Assembly (NCBI RefSeq): GCF_015220045.1
Contig: NZ_JADBGB010000001.1
Location: 2,659,001-2,723,000, forward strand
Source of the DNA: Marivivens aquimaris
GTDB taxonomy: Bacteria > Pseudomonadota > Alphaproteobacteria > Rhodobacterales > Rhodobacteraceae
Direction of reading: 5' to 3'
Length of the DNA: 64,000 bases
Part shown: piece after piece, positions 55,503-62,968 of the stretch
Layout: every line of letters starts with the position of its first letter
Numbering within the stretch: position 1 is the first letter of the stretch
Position numbers and translations under genes: made by a program
Notes under the pieces: generated by a model
The model's database searches: none
What the model was told of the DNA's origin: nothing
What the model saw: the letters and a program-made list of their open reading frames with translations, nothing else

Positions 55503-55534
55503 TATCGCGAAACATGGGACACGTCTATCGCGAA
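55503..55534. repeat. Paired direct repeats TATCGCGAA upstream of thuA
   Basis: Two identical 9-mers (55503-55511 and 55526-55534) with starts 23 bp apart, about two helical turns. Each contains a palindromic TCGCGA core. They lie just beyond the LacI-type palindrome and may be a second regulator's sites or flank the promoter. Confidence 0.45.
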
Positions 55535-55552
55535 GAGCGGCGAAAACGCACA

Positions 55553-55577
55553 GACGCCCCGCAATATGCGAGGCGTC
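55553..55577 (-). terminator. Stem-loop terminator candidate after the ABC substrate-binding gene
   Basis: GACGCCCCGC-AATAT-GCGAGGCGTC, a ten-pair stem with one mismatch, 21 bp beyond the stop codon. T-rich sequence (GTTTTCG) follows after 6 bp on the minus strand, and CTTTT on the plus strand. Confidence 0.5.
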
Positions 55578-55598
55578 CTTTTCAAATCAGCGCGAGGC

Positions 55599-56582
55599 TC
55601 AGTTCAGAGCTTCGTCGGTGATCGCGTGGGTCCAAGCGCCTTCGGGAACCATAGTGATGACCGGATCGGAGCCACCGGCCAGCAGCGTGTCGACGGTACG
55701 CTGGTAGTCGGCTTCGTCCAGCGCGCCGTTCGAACCGGCGGTCAGCTTGGCGACTTCACCCATCATGTAGATCTGGTGCTCTTCGGTCTGGGCGCCGGTT
55801 TCGTCGTAGTCCAGAACGATCATCGCAGCTTCTTCGGGGTTCTCTTCGGCCCACTTCCAGCCTTCCATCGAAGCGGCAACGAAGCGCACCATCTTATCGA
55901 CGAACGCCGGATCTTCGAGCTGGTCTTCGAGGACATAGAGACCGTCTTCGAGGGTCGCGACACCCACGTCTTCGTACTTGAAGGTCACCAGTTCGTCTTC
56001 GGTGACGCCAGCTTCGAGCACCTGACCAAATTCGTTGTAGGTCATGGTGGAGATACAGTCAGCCTGACGCTGGAGCAGCGGGTCGACGTTGAAGCCCTGC
56101 TTGAGAACTGTCACGCCATCTTCGCCGCCATCGGTCGAGATGCCTTCCTGGCTCATCCACGACAGGAACGGATATTCGTTGCCGAAGAACCAGACGCCGA
56201 GAGTGTGGCCTGCGAAATCTTCCGGACCGGTGATGCCGCTGTCCTTCCAGCAGGTCAGCATCAGACCCGAGGATTTGAACGGCTGGGCGATGTTGACGAT
56301 CGGCAGGCCCTTTTCGCGGGCAGCCAGAGCCGACGGAAGCCAGTCGACCATCACGTCAGCGCCGCCACCGGCCAGAACCTGACCAGGCGCGATGTCCGGA
56401 CCACCCGGCAGGATGGTAACGTTCAGATCGGCTTCTTCGTAGAAGCCCTGATCCAGAGCCACATAGTAGCCAGCGAACTGGGCCTGAGTGACCCACTTGA
56501 GCTGGAGAGTAACGTCATCGGCAGCAAAGGCTCCCGAGGCAGTGCACAGAGCCGCGACGGCGCCAGCAAGGTACTTCTTCAT
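55599..56582 (-). CDS. ABC transporter substrate-binding protein, NMT1/THI5-like
   Basis: 327 residues with a cleavable Sec signal (MKKYLAGAVAALCTASGAFA|ADD). The mature start LQLKWVTQAQFAGYYVALDQGFYEEADLNVTILPGGPD is characteristic of NMT1/THI5 proteins, which bind pyrimidine-type ligands such as HMP or N-formyl compounds. Given its operon with dihydropyrimidinase and PreA-type genes, uracil, thymine or a hydantoin is the likely ligand (inference). A strong AGGAGG precedes the ATG. It is the last gene of the transporter group. Confidence 0.82.
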   Translation of the reverse strand: MKKYLAGAVAALCTASGAFAADDVTLQLKWVTQAQFAGYYVALDQGFYEEADLNVTILPGGPDIAPGQVLAGGGADVMVDWLPSALAAREKGLPIVNIAQPFKSSGLMLTCWKDSGITGPEDFAGHTLGVWFFGNEYPFLSWMSQEGISTDGGEDGVTVLKQGFNVDPLLQRQADCISTMTYNEFGQVLEAGVTEDELVTFKYEDVGVATLEDGLYVLEDQLEDPAFVDKMVRFVAASMEGWKWAEENPEEAAMIVLDYDETGAQTEEHQIYMMGEVAKLTAGSNGALDEADYQRTVDTLLAGGSDPVITMVPEGAWTHAITDEALN

Positions 56583-56627
56583 GATACGACCTCCTAGTCG
56601 GTTGATGTTGTCCGGTCTTTGCGCCGG

Positions 56628-57473
56628 TTACTTTCGTTGCGACGGGTGCCAGAAGGTCACCCCCCGTTCAATCAAGGCGATCAGGCCGTAAAAGGCACTG
56701 CCCGCCAAAGCGGCCACCACGATTTCTGCCCAGACCATATCAAGCGCGAGCTGGCCGACAGAGGTGGAGATGCGGAAACCCATACCAAGCACGGGTGATC
56801 CGAAGAATTCGGCAACAATTGCACCGATAAGTGCCAGCGTTGTCGCAATTTTAAGCCCGTTGAAAACAAAGGGCATCGCCGCTGGAAGACGCAGTTTGAA
56901 AAGCGTCTGGAAATATCCGGCTGCGTAGGTGTGCATCAGGTCGCGCTGCATCGCAGACGTATCGCGAAGGCCCGCCACCGTGTTTACCAGCATCGGGAAA
57001 AACACCATGACCACCACCACGGCGGCCTTGGACTGCCAGTCGAAGCCGAACCACATCACGAGGATCGGGGCGATGCCCACAATCGGGAGCGCGGCCATGA
57101 AGTTGCCGACCGGCAAAAGCCCGCGGCGCAGGAAGTCGTAGCGGTCAACAATGATCGCGACGACAAACGCCGAGCCGCAGCCAATGATGTAGCCGGACAC
57201 CGCGCCTTTGCCGATGGTTTGCACCGCGTCAGCCCAGAGCGTAGGCAGGTTCTGCGCGAACGTCCCCGCAATCACCGACGGCGGCGGCAGGATAACCGCC
57301 GCGACGTTCATGCCGCGCACGACAAGCTCCCACACGATCAGCACCGTGGCGCCGAAAATGAGCGGCACGGCAATGCCCGCGATCCGCGAATTCGCCAACG
57401 GTCCGTTCGAAAGCCAAGCGTTAAACGCCCAAGCCGCGATCCAGATGACGAGAGCAAGAATTACCAGAGTCAT
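56628..57473 (-). CDS. ABC transporter permease (first of two)
   Basis: 281 residues, about six helices, BPD-type inner-membrane permease. The EAA-like cytoplasmic loop is DLMHTYAAGYFQTLFKLRLPAAMPFVFNGLKIATTLALIGAIVAEFFGSPVLG. It overlaps the second permease by 4 nt. Part of the putative pyrimidine importer. Confidence 0.85.
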   Translation of the reverse strand: MTLVILALVIWIAAWAFNAWLSNGPLANSRIAGIAVPLIFGATVLIVWELVVRGMNVAAVILPPPSVIAGTFAQNLPTLWADAVQTIGKGAVSGYIIGCGSAFVVAIIVDRYDFLRRGLLPVGNFMAALPIVGIAPILVMWFGFDWQSKAAVVVVMVFFPMLVNTVAGLRDTSAMQRDLMHTYAAGYFQTLFKLRLPAAMPFVFNGLKIATTLALIGAIVAEFFGSPVLGMGFRISTSVGQLALDMVWAEIVVAALAGSAFYGLIALIERGVTFWHPSQRK

Positions 57474-58417
57474 ACAGCCATCCCCATCCGCTTGAGGGTC
57501 CGCGCTTCGATCCAGCCGATGATAGCAACCATCAGCGCCGCAAGGATAGCGGCCACGAAGAGAGCGGCCCAGATTTGTTCGGTTTGGCCATAGTAGCTGC
57601 CCGACAACATCCGCGCGCCAAGTCCGCCGCGCTGCACGGGAAGCTCGCCCACGATGGCACCGACGAGCGAGGCCGCGATGCCGATTTTCAACGAGGTGAA
57701 CAGATACGGCATCGACGCGGGCAAGCGCAGCTTCCAGAAGCCCTGCGACTTGCTGGCGTTATAGGTCCGCAGCAGGTCGAGCTGCATATGATCTGGGCTC
57801 CGAAGGCCCTTCACCATGCCGACGACGACCGGAAAGAAGCTGAGATAGGCACTGATAACAGCCTTGGGCATCATGCCCCCGATCCCGATGGAATAGAGCA
57901 CCACAATGATCATCGGCGCGAGCGCGACGATGGGAATGGTCTGGCTGACGATGGCCCACGGCATGACGCTGCGGTCCATCGTGCGGCTGTAGACGATGCC
58001 CACCGCAAGTAGAATGCCGAAGCCTGCGCCGATCAGGAAACCGAGCACCGTCGCACCCAGCGTGACGCCCGAGTGGTAGACGAGGCTGCGGTTCGAGAAG
58101 CTGCCCGAGTTGACGATACCGCGGCGGCCATTGACCTCCTCGTCCCACGTGGAGTGGTAGATTTCGGTCAGCACTTGATGCGGGCTCGGCAGACGGGCGC
58201 GCTCGACGTTCCAGCTTCCGCCCAGCGCGTCCATGTTCTGGAACACGAGCGACCAGCGACCGACTTCGGAGCGTTCGCGTGCATTGTCGGGAGTCACAGC
58301 GACCCCTGCCCGTTCGGCGGCAGTCAGCGTTTCCTGCACATTCATCGGCACCGCCGCGACATACCAGAACGCGACAATCGCAAGGATCACGGTAATGACG
58401 GGGCCGAGTTTATTCAT
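57470..58417 (-). CDS. ABC transporter permease (second of two)
   Basis: 315 residues. A helix at the N-terminus (GPVITVILAIVAFWYVAAV) is followed by an extended periplasmic loop of about 100 residues before the permease core, with the EAA loop LLRTYNASKSQGFWKLRLPASMPYLFTSLKIGIAASLVGAIVGELPVQRGGLG. The long loop and divergence from the other permease suggest a heterodimeric channel. The start MNKLGP overlaps the ATPase gene by 8 nt; the longer frame is not coding. Confidence 0.85.
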   Translation of the reverse strand: MNKLGPVITVILAIVAFWYVAAVPMNVQETLTAAERAGVAVTPDNARERSEVGRWSLVFQNMDALGGSWNVERARLPSPHQVLTEIYHSTWDEEVNGRRGIVNSGSFSNRSLVYHSGVTLGATVLGFLIGAGFGILLAVGIVYSRTMDRSVMPWAIVSQTIPIVALAPMIIVVLYSIGIGGMMPKAVISAYLSFFPVVVGMVKGLRSPDHMQLDLLRTYNASKSQGFWKLRLPASMPYLFTSLKIGIAASLVGAIVGELPVQRGGLGARMLSGSYYGQTEQIWAALFVAAILAALMVAIIGWIEARTLKRMGMAV

Positions 58418-59183
58418 CCAAGTGCCCCGCACGCAGACCGTCACGCACGCGGTGCGCAATGGCGATGAACTCGGCACTGTCTCGGATATCGAGCGGACGC
58501 TCGCGCGGCAGGGTGCTTTCGATGACGTCCGTGATCCGCCCCGGACGCGGGGACATCACGACGATCTTGGTCGACAGGTACACCGCTTCGGGGATGGAGT
58601 GGGTGACGAAACCGATGGTTTTGCCCGTGTTGTTCCAGAGCTTCAGAACCTCTTCGTTCAGGCGGTCACGGACGATTTCGTCCAGCGCGCCAAAGGGTTC
58701 GTCCATCAGCAGGATGTCGGCATCGAAGGCCAGCGCACGGGCAATCGAGGCACGCTGCTGCATACCGCCCGATAGCTGCCACGGGAATTTCTTTTCAAAA
58801 CCAGTGAGTTCGACCAGATCGAGCACGCGTTTCACGCGCTCGGCCTGTTCGGACTTGGAATAGCCCATGATTTCGAGCGGAAGCGCGATGTTCCGCCCGA
58901 TGGTCCGCCACGGGTAAAGGCCGGCGGCCTGAAACACGTAGCCGTAAGCGCGGGCTTGCCGCGCCTCCTCAGGGGTCATTCCGTTGACGGAGAGCGTACC
59001 GCCCGTCGGGTGTTCAAGTCCCGCGACACACCGCAAGAACGTGGTCTTGCCGCATCCCGAGGGACCAATGAACGAAACAAAGTCGCCCTTCTCGATGGTC
59101 AGGTTCACGTCCTTGAGGGCATGAACCGGCCCGTCGTTGGTTTGAAAGGTGAGGTTGAGCCCTTTGGCTTCGATGACGCTCAT
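58410..59183 (-). CDS. ABC transporter ATP-binding protein
   Basis: 257 residues of the SsuB/TauB type. Walker A FIGPSGCGKTTFLRCVAGL, signature LSGGMQQRASIARAL, Walker B ILLMDEPFGALDE and the H-loop FVTHSIPEAVYLS. It drives import for the two permeases. The start MSVIEAKGLNL follows a weak purine-rich site; it is 17 bp after the dihydropyrimidinase gene. Confidence 0.92.
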   Translation of the reverse strand: MSVIEAKGLNLTFQTNDGPVHALKDVNLTIEKGDFVSFIGPSGCGKTTFLRCVAGLEHPTGGTLSVNGMTPEEARQARAYGYVFQAAGLYPWRTIGRNIALPLEIMGYSKSEQAERVKRVLDLVELTGFEKKFPWQLSGGMQQRASIARALAFDADILLMDEPFGALDEIVRDRLNEEVLKLWNNTGKTIGFVTHSIPEAVYLSTKIVVMSPRPGRITDVIESTLPRERPLDIRDSAEFIAIAHRVRDGLRAGHLDE

Positions 59184-59200
59184 CCGGTATTCGTCTTTCT

Positions 59201-60661
59201 TTAAACGCCGGTCGCGGGAATGCCGGTACGTTCGACCGGACGCGGGGCGGTAAGTTCTTTCCATTTCGAGAGAGCGGTGTTCACGGCGGTGTTCGGTTCG
59301 CGCTTCACAAACTTACCGTGGCCTTCCTGCGTGCGTACCTCGCCATCGTAGAGCGCGACCTGCCCGCGGGTCAGCGTGAAGCGCGGCAGGCCCTTCACTT
59401 TTTGTCCCTCGAAGACGTTGTAGTCGATTGCGGACTGCTGGGTCGATGCTGCGATTGTCTTTTCTTTCTCCGGATCCCAGACGACGAGGTCGGCATCGGC
59501 GCCGACAAGCACCGCGCCCTTCTTCGGATAGCAGTTCAGGATTTTGGCGATGTTGGTCGAAGTCACGGCGACGAACTCGTTCGGGGTCAGGCGGCCCGTG
59601 TTCACGCCATGGGTCCAGAGCATCGGCATACGGTCCTCAAGACCGCCGGTGCCGTTCGGGATCTTGGTGAAGTCCCCTACCCCGTAACGCTTTTGCTCGG
59701 TGGTGAATGCACAGTGGTCGGTTGCCACAACCGACAGCGAGCCCGATTGGAGACCTGCCCAGAGGCTGTCCTGATGCTTCTTGTTACGGAACGGCGGCGA
59801 CATCACACGGCGGGCGGCGTGGTCCCAATCCTTGTCGAAGTATTCGCTTTCGTCGAGCGTCAGGTGCTGGATCAGCGGCTCGCCCCACACACGCTTGCCC
59901 TGCATACGTGCGCGGCGGATGGCTTCGTGGCTTTCCTCGCAGGAGGTGTGAACGACATAAAGCGGCACGCCAGCCATGTCGGCGATCATGATCGCGCGGT
60001 TGGTGGCCTCGCCTTCGACCTGGCTCGGGCGGCTATAGGCGTGAGCTTCAGGGCCGGTGTTGCCTTGGGCCAGCAGTTTGGCCGACAATTCGGCAACCAC
60101 ATCGCCGTTTTCCGCGTGAACCATGGCGATCGCGCCAAGCTCGGACAGGCGCTGGAACGACGCGTACATTTCGTCGTCGTTCACCATCAGCGCGCCTTTG
60201 TAGGCCATGAAGTGCTTGAAAGTGTTGATGCCTTTTTCGCGGACAACGGTTTCCATCTCGTTGAAAACCTGCTCGCCCCACCACGTCACGGCCATGTGGA
60301 AGCTGTAGTCACAGTTGGCGCGGGTGGATTTGTTGTCCCACATCTGGATCGCGTCCATCAGACCCTGACCGGGCGACGGCAGCGCGAAGTCGACGACCAT
60401 CGTGGTACCGCCAGCGAGCGCTGCGCGGGTGCCGCTTTCGAAATCGTCGGTCGAATAGGTGCCCATGAACGGCATTTCGAGGTGGGTGTGCGGGTCGATA
60501 CCGCCCGGCATGACATAGCAGCCGGTCGCGTCGAGTTCCTGATCACCGGGCAGCCCCTGCCCGATTTCAGTGATGACACCGTCTTCGACGAGGACGTCGG
60601 CTTTGTAAGTCAGGTCAGCGGTGACGATGGTGCCGTTCTTGATGACGGTAGAGTTGGACAT
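59201..60661 (-). CDS. hydA: Dihydropyrimidinase / D-hydantoinase
   Basis: 486 residues, amidohydrolase superfamily enzyme that opens dihydrouracil or dihydrothymine to N-carbamoyl-beta-amino acids. The binuclear metal site is complete: GIDPHTHLEMPF, the carboxylated Lys (near residue 155) in HFMAYKGALMVN, VHAENGDV, VVHTSCEESHEAI and VATDHCAFTTEQ. The length is normal. It lies downstream of the carbamoyl hydrolase gene across a 227-bp spacer and 17 bp upstream of the transporter genes. Confidence 0.93.
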   Translation of the reverse strand: MSNSTVIKNGTIVTADLTYKADVLVEDGVITEIGQGLPGDQELDATGCYVMPGGIDPHTHLEMPFMGTYSTDDFESGTRAALAGGTTMVVDFALPSPGQGLMDAIQMWDNKSTRANCDYSFHMAVTWWGEQVFNEMETVVREKGINTFKHFMAYKGALMVNDDEMYASFQRLSELGAIAMVHAENGDVVAELSAKLLAQGNTGPEAHAYSRPSQVEGEATNRAIMIADMAGVPLYVVHTSCEESHEAIRRARMQGKRVWGEPLIQHLTLDESEYFDKDWDHAARRVMSPPFRNKKHQDSLWAGLQSGSLSVVATDHCAFTTEQKRYGVGDFTKIPNGTGGLEDRMPMLWTHGVNTGRLTPNEFVAVTSTNIAKILNCYPKKGAVLVGADADLVVWDPEKEKTIAASTQQSAIDYNVFEGQKVKGLPRFTLTRGQVALYDGEVRTQEGHGKFVKREPNTAVNTALSKWKELTAPRPVERTGIPATGV

Positions 60662-60888
60662 GGGACCTCCGGCTGTTGGTGTGCTGCGCGTCCCTGCCCG
60701 ACCATGCGGCGCGGGACGGCGGCTGGTCAGTTTCTGTTGGTGGCGTTGTACGCCTGCATTTGATCGCAGGTCTTTTTGCCAAAATGGGTGCTGCCGCGCG
60801 GGAACGACGGAGCGTGATGGCTCCGTAATCCTGTTCCGATCTGGTGTGACTGGTCCATGGAATGACCCCGCGCAGCTTTGGTGTCAGT
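60662..60888. other. hyuC-hydA spacer with a hairpin and a doubtful short frame
   Basis: Contains the perfect 7-bp stem ACGGAGC-GTGATG-GCTCCGT (60807-60826), with no T run. A leftward 43-codon ATG frame (60727-60858) uses several rare codons (TTA, GGA, ACA) and has no good ribosome-binding site, so I do not call it a gene. A second promoter for hydA or an mRNA-processing site is possible. Confidence 0.4.
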
Positions 60889-62145
60889 TTAGCCCGTGAC
60901 GACCGCCGTTTCGAGCACGGCATGTAGGAGGACGTTTGTGCCTTTCGCGGCCCACTCCTGACTGATCTCTTCAGCCTCGTTGTGGGACAGGCCGTCGACA
61001 CACGGACACATAATCATAGACGTCGGCGCGACACGGTTGATCCAGCAGGCATCGTGACCGGCGCCCGAGATGATATCCATGTGCGAATAGCCCAGATGCT
61101 CGGCGGCGTTGCGGACGGCGGTCACGCAGCCTTCGTCAAAAGTGACAGGATCGAAGTGGCCGACGGGTTCGATTTCGATACCAAGGCCGAGTTCTTCAGC
61201 GATTTTCGGGGCTTCAGCCTCAAGTCGCGCCTTCATCCCGTCCAGCTTTTCCTGATGCGGAGAGCGGATGTCGATGGTGAATACGCACTTACCGGGGATC
61301 ACGTTGCGGCTGTTGGGATAGACGTTGCACTGGCCGATGGCACCGACCGCATCGGGCTGATTGTCCATGGCGACAGTGTGCACAAGTTCCGTAATCCGCG
61401 CCATTCCGAGGCCCGCATTGACGCGCATGTGCATCGGGGTCGAACCCGTGTGCGCGTCCTTGCCGGTCAGCGTGACCTGCAGCCACCACAGACCTTGGCC
61501 GTGCGTGACAACACCGATGTCTTTTTCTTCGGCTTCAAGGATCGGACCCTGTTCGATGTGCAGTTCGAACATCGCGTGCATCTTGCGGGTGCCGACCTCT
61601 TCGTCGCCAACCCAACCGATACGCTGGAGCTCGTCGCCGAATTTCTTGCCCTCGGCGTCTTCGCGGTCGTAGGCCCAGTCCATTTCGTGCATTCCGGCAA
61701 ACACGCCGGAGGCCAGCATGGCAGGGGCAAAGCGGGTGCCTTCTTCGTTCGTCCAGTTGGTCAGAACGATCGGGTGTTTGGTTTTCACGTCGAGGTCATG
61801 GATCGTCCGCAGCACTTCGAGGCCGCCAAGCACGCCCAGAACACCGTCGTATCTGCCGCCCGTGGGCTGGGTGTCGAGGTGACTACCCATATAAACGGGC
61901 AGGGCGTCTGGGTCGGAACCGGGGTAGGTGGCGAACATGTTGCCCATCTTGTCCACGCCCATGGTGCAGCCGATGTCCTCGCACCATTTCTGGAAAAGCT
62001 CGCGGCCCTTGGCGTCGTCATCGGTGAGGGTCTGACGGTTGTTGCCACCCGCAATGCCCGGTCCGATCTTGGCCATTTCCATGAGGCTGTCCCAAAGACG
62101 GTCGCCGTTGATCTGCATATTTTCGGCTGGTGAGGTCGCTGGCAT
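60889..62145 (-). CDS. M20 amidohydrolase: N-carbamoyl-beta-alanine / carbamoyl-amino-acid hydrolase family
   Basis: 418 residues, Zn-dependent amidase of the HyuC/AllC/beta-ureidopropionase group. Metal-binding blocks: YMGSHLDTQPTGGRYDGVLGVLGGLEVL, NWTNEEGTRFAPAML, FELHIEQGPILEAEEKDIGVVTHGQG, GKDAHTGSTPM, and the C-terminal ISGAGHDACWINRVAPTSMIMCPCVDGLSHNEAEE. With dihydropyrimidinase next to it, the likely reaction is N-carbamoyl-beta-alanine to beta-alanine, CO2 and ammonia; allantoate amidohydrolase is the main alternative. The ATG follows GGGAGG by 7 nt; the longer frame covers the operator. Confidence 0.85.
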   Translation of the reverse strand: MPATSPAENMQINGDRLWDSLMEMAKIGPGIAGGNNRQTLTDDDAKGRELFQKWCEDIGCTMGVDKMGNMFATYPGSDPDALPVYMGSHLDTQPTGGRYDGVLGVLGGLEVLRTIHDLDVKTKHPIVLTNWTNEEGTRFAPAMLASGVFAGMHEMDWAYDREDAEGKKFGDELQRIGWVGDEEVGTRKMHAMFELHIEQGPILEAEEKDIGVVTHGQGLWWLQVTLTGKDAHTGSTPMHMRVNAGLGMARITELVHTVAMDNQPDAVGAIGQCNVYPNSRNVIPGKCVFTIDIRSPHQEKLDGMKARLEAEAPKIAEELGLGIEIEPVGHFDPVTFDEGCVTAVRNAAEHLGYSHMDIISGAGHDACWINRVAPTSMIMCPCVDGLSHNEAEEISQEWAAKGTNVLLHAVLETAVVTG

Positions 62146-62201
62146 GTCAGCCTCCCTGTTTTTTTGCGCTGCGTTTGTTTTGTGCAAAAACGCTTGCTTG
62201 T

Positions 62202-62217
62202 TTTACCAATCGGTCAA
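62202..62217. promoter_or_regulatory. RutR-type operator candidate between the regulator and the catabolic operon
   Basis: TTTACCAATCGGTCAA is an imperfect 16-bp palindrome matching the published E. coli RutR consensus TTGACCA-N2-TGGTCAA at 12 of 14 fixed positions. It lies 57 bp upstream of the hyuC-like gene and 111 bp upstream of the regulator. Another GGTCAA half-site is at 62234-62239. Confidence 0.6.
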
Positions 62218-62327
62218 ATGAACGCTATCAAAGGGTCAAATCCAGTCAAGCGTTCCGGTATCGCGTTGGCATCAGCAGGAAAAAACCGCTAATTGTTTAT
62301 GCAGTAATGAAGAGGAAATCGGGGCCA

Positions 62328-62939
62328 ATGACCAAATCCCAGCCACGTACCCGCATTCAGGAAAAGAACCGTAAGACCATTCTGGACGCAGGTCTGGAGG
62401 TGTTTTCCAAGTACGGGTTCCGCGGCTCGACATTGGACCAGATCGCCGAGGCTGCGGGCCTCTCGAAACCGAACCTGCTCTATTATTTCCCGTCCAAGGA
62501 AGCGATCCACGTCGAACTGCTGGAGATGCTGCTCGACACTTGGCTCGACCCTCTGCGGGAAATGGAGCACGACGGCGATCCGATCGAGGAAATCCTGTCC
62601 TATGTTCACCGCAAGATCGAGATGTCGCGCGAATATCCGCGTGAAAGCCGTCTCTTTGCAAATGAGATCCTTCAGGGCGCCCCGCGCATCCTCGATGCAC
62701 TCAGCGGCGAACTGAAACCACTCGTTGACGAAAAATGTGCGCTGATCCGTCAGTGGATTTCAGAGGGCCGCATTGCCGAAGTCGATCCTTACCATCTGAT
62801 TTTCTCGATCTGGTCGATGACCCAGCACTATGCGGACTTCGCGGTGCAGGTCGACACGATCATGGAGGGCAAGGACCCGTTCGATGGGGCGCAAAAATAC
62901 CTCGATCACCTTTTCATTTCGATGCTGACGCCGAAATGA
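62328..62939 (+). CDS. rutR: TetR family regulator, RutR-like
   Basis: 203 residues. N-terminal helix-turn-helix RKTILDAGLEVFSKYGFRGSTLDQIAEAAGLSKPNLLYYFPSKEAIHVELL. The ligand domain has LSYVHRKIEMSREYPRESRLFANEILQGAPRILDALSGELKPLVDEKCALIRQWISEGRI and FSIWSMTQHYADFAVQVD, which closely follow E. coli RutR as I remember it, so uracil or thymine is the expected ligand. I chose the second in-frame ATG, since the upstream ATG at 62307 has no good ribosome-binding site; that start would add seven residues. It is divergent from the catabolic operon and convergent with preA. Confidence 0.85.
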   Translation: MTKSQPRTRIQEKNRKTILDAGLEVFSKYGFRGSTLDQIAEAAGLSKPNLLYYFPSKEAIHVELLEMLLDTWLDPLREMEHDGDPIEEILSYVHRKIEMSREYPRESRLFANEILQGAPRILDALSGELKPLVDEKCALIRQWISEGRIAEVDPYHLIFSIWSMTQHYADFAVQVDTIMEGKDPFDGAQKYLDHLFISMLTPK

Positions 62940-62958
62940 TGGCCCCGTAGCGGGGCCA
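62940..62958. terminator. Stem-loop between rutR-like gene and preA
   Basis: TGGCCCCG-TAG-CGGGGCCA, a perfect 8-bp stem with a 3-nt loop directly after the regulator stop codon and 10 bp before the preA stop. No long T run on either strand, but its position between convergent genes suggests a bidirectional terminator. Confidence 0.65.
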
Positions 62959-62968
62959 CCACTGTTGA

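Noticed and set aside
60727..60858. 43-codon frame in the hyuC-hydA spacer
   Set aside because: Rare codons, no convincing ribosome-binding site and no known family; kept only as a note on the spacer.
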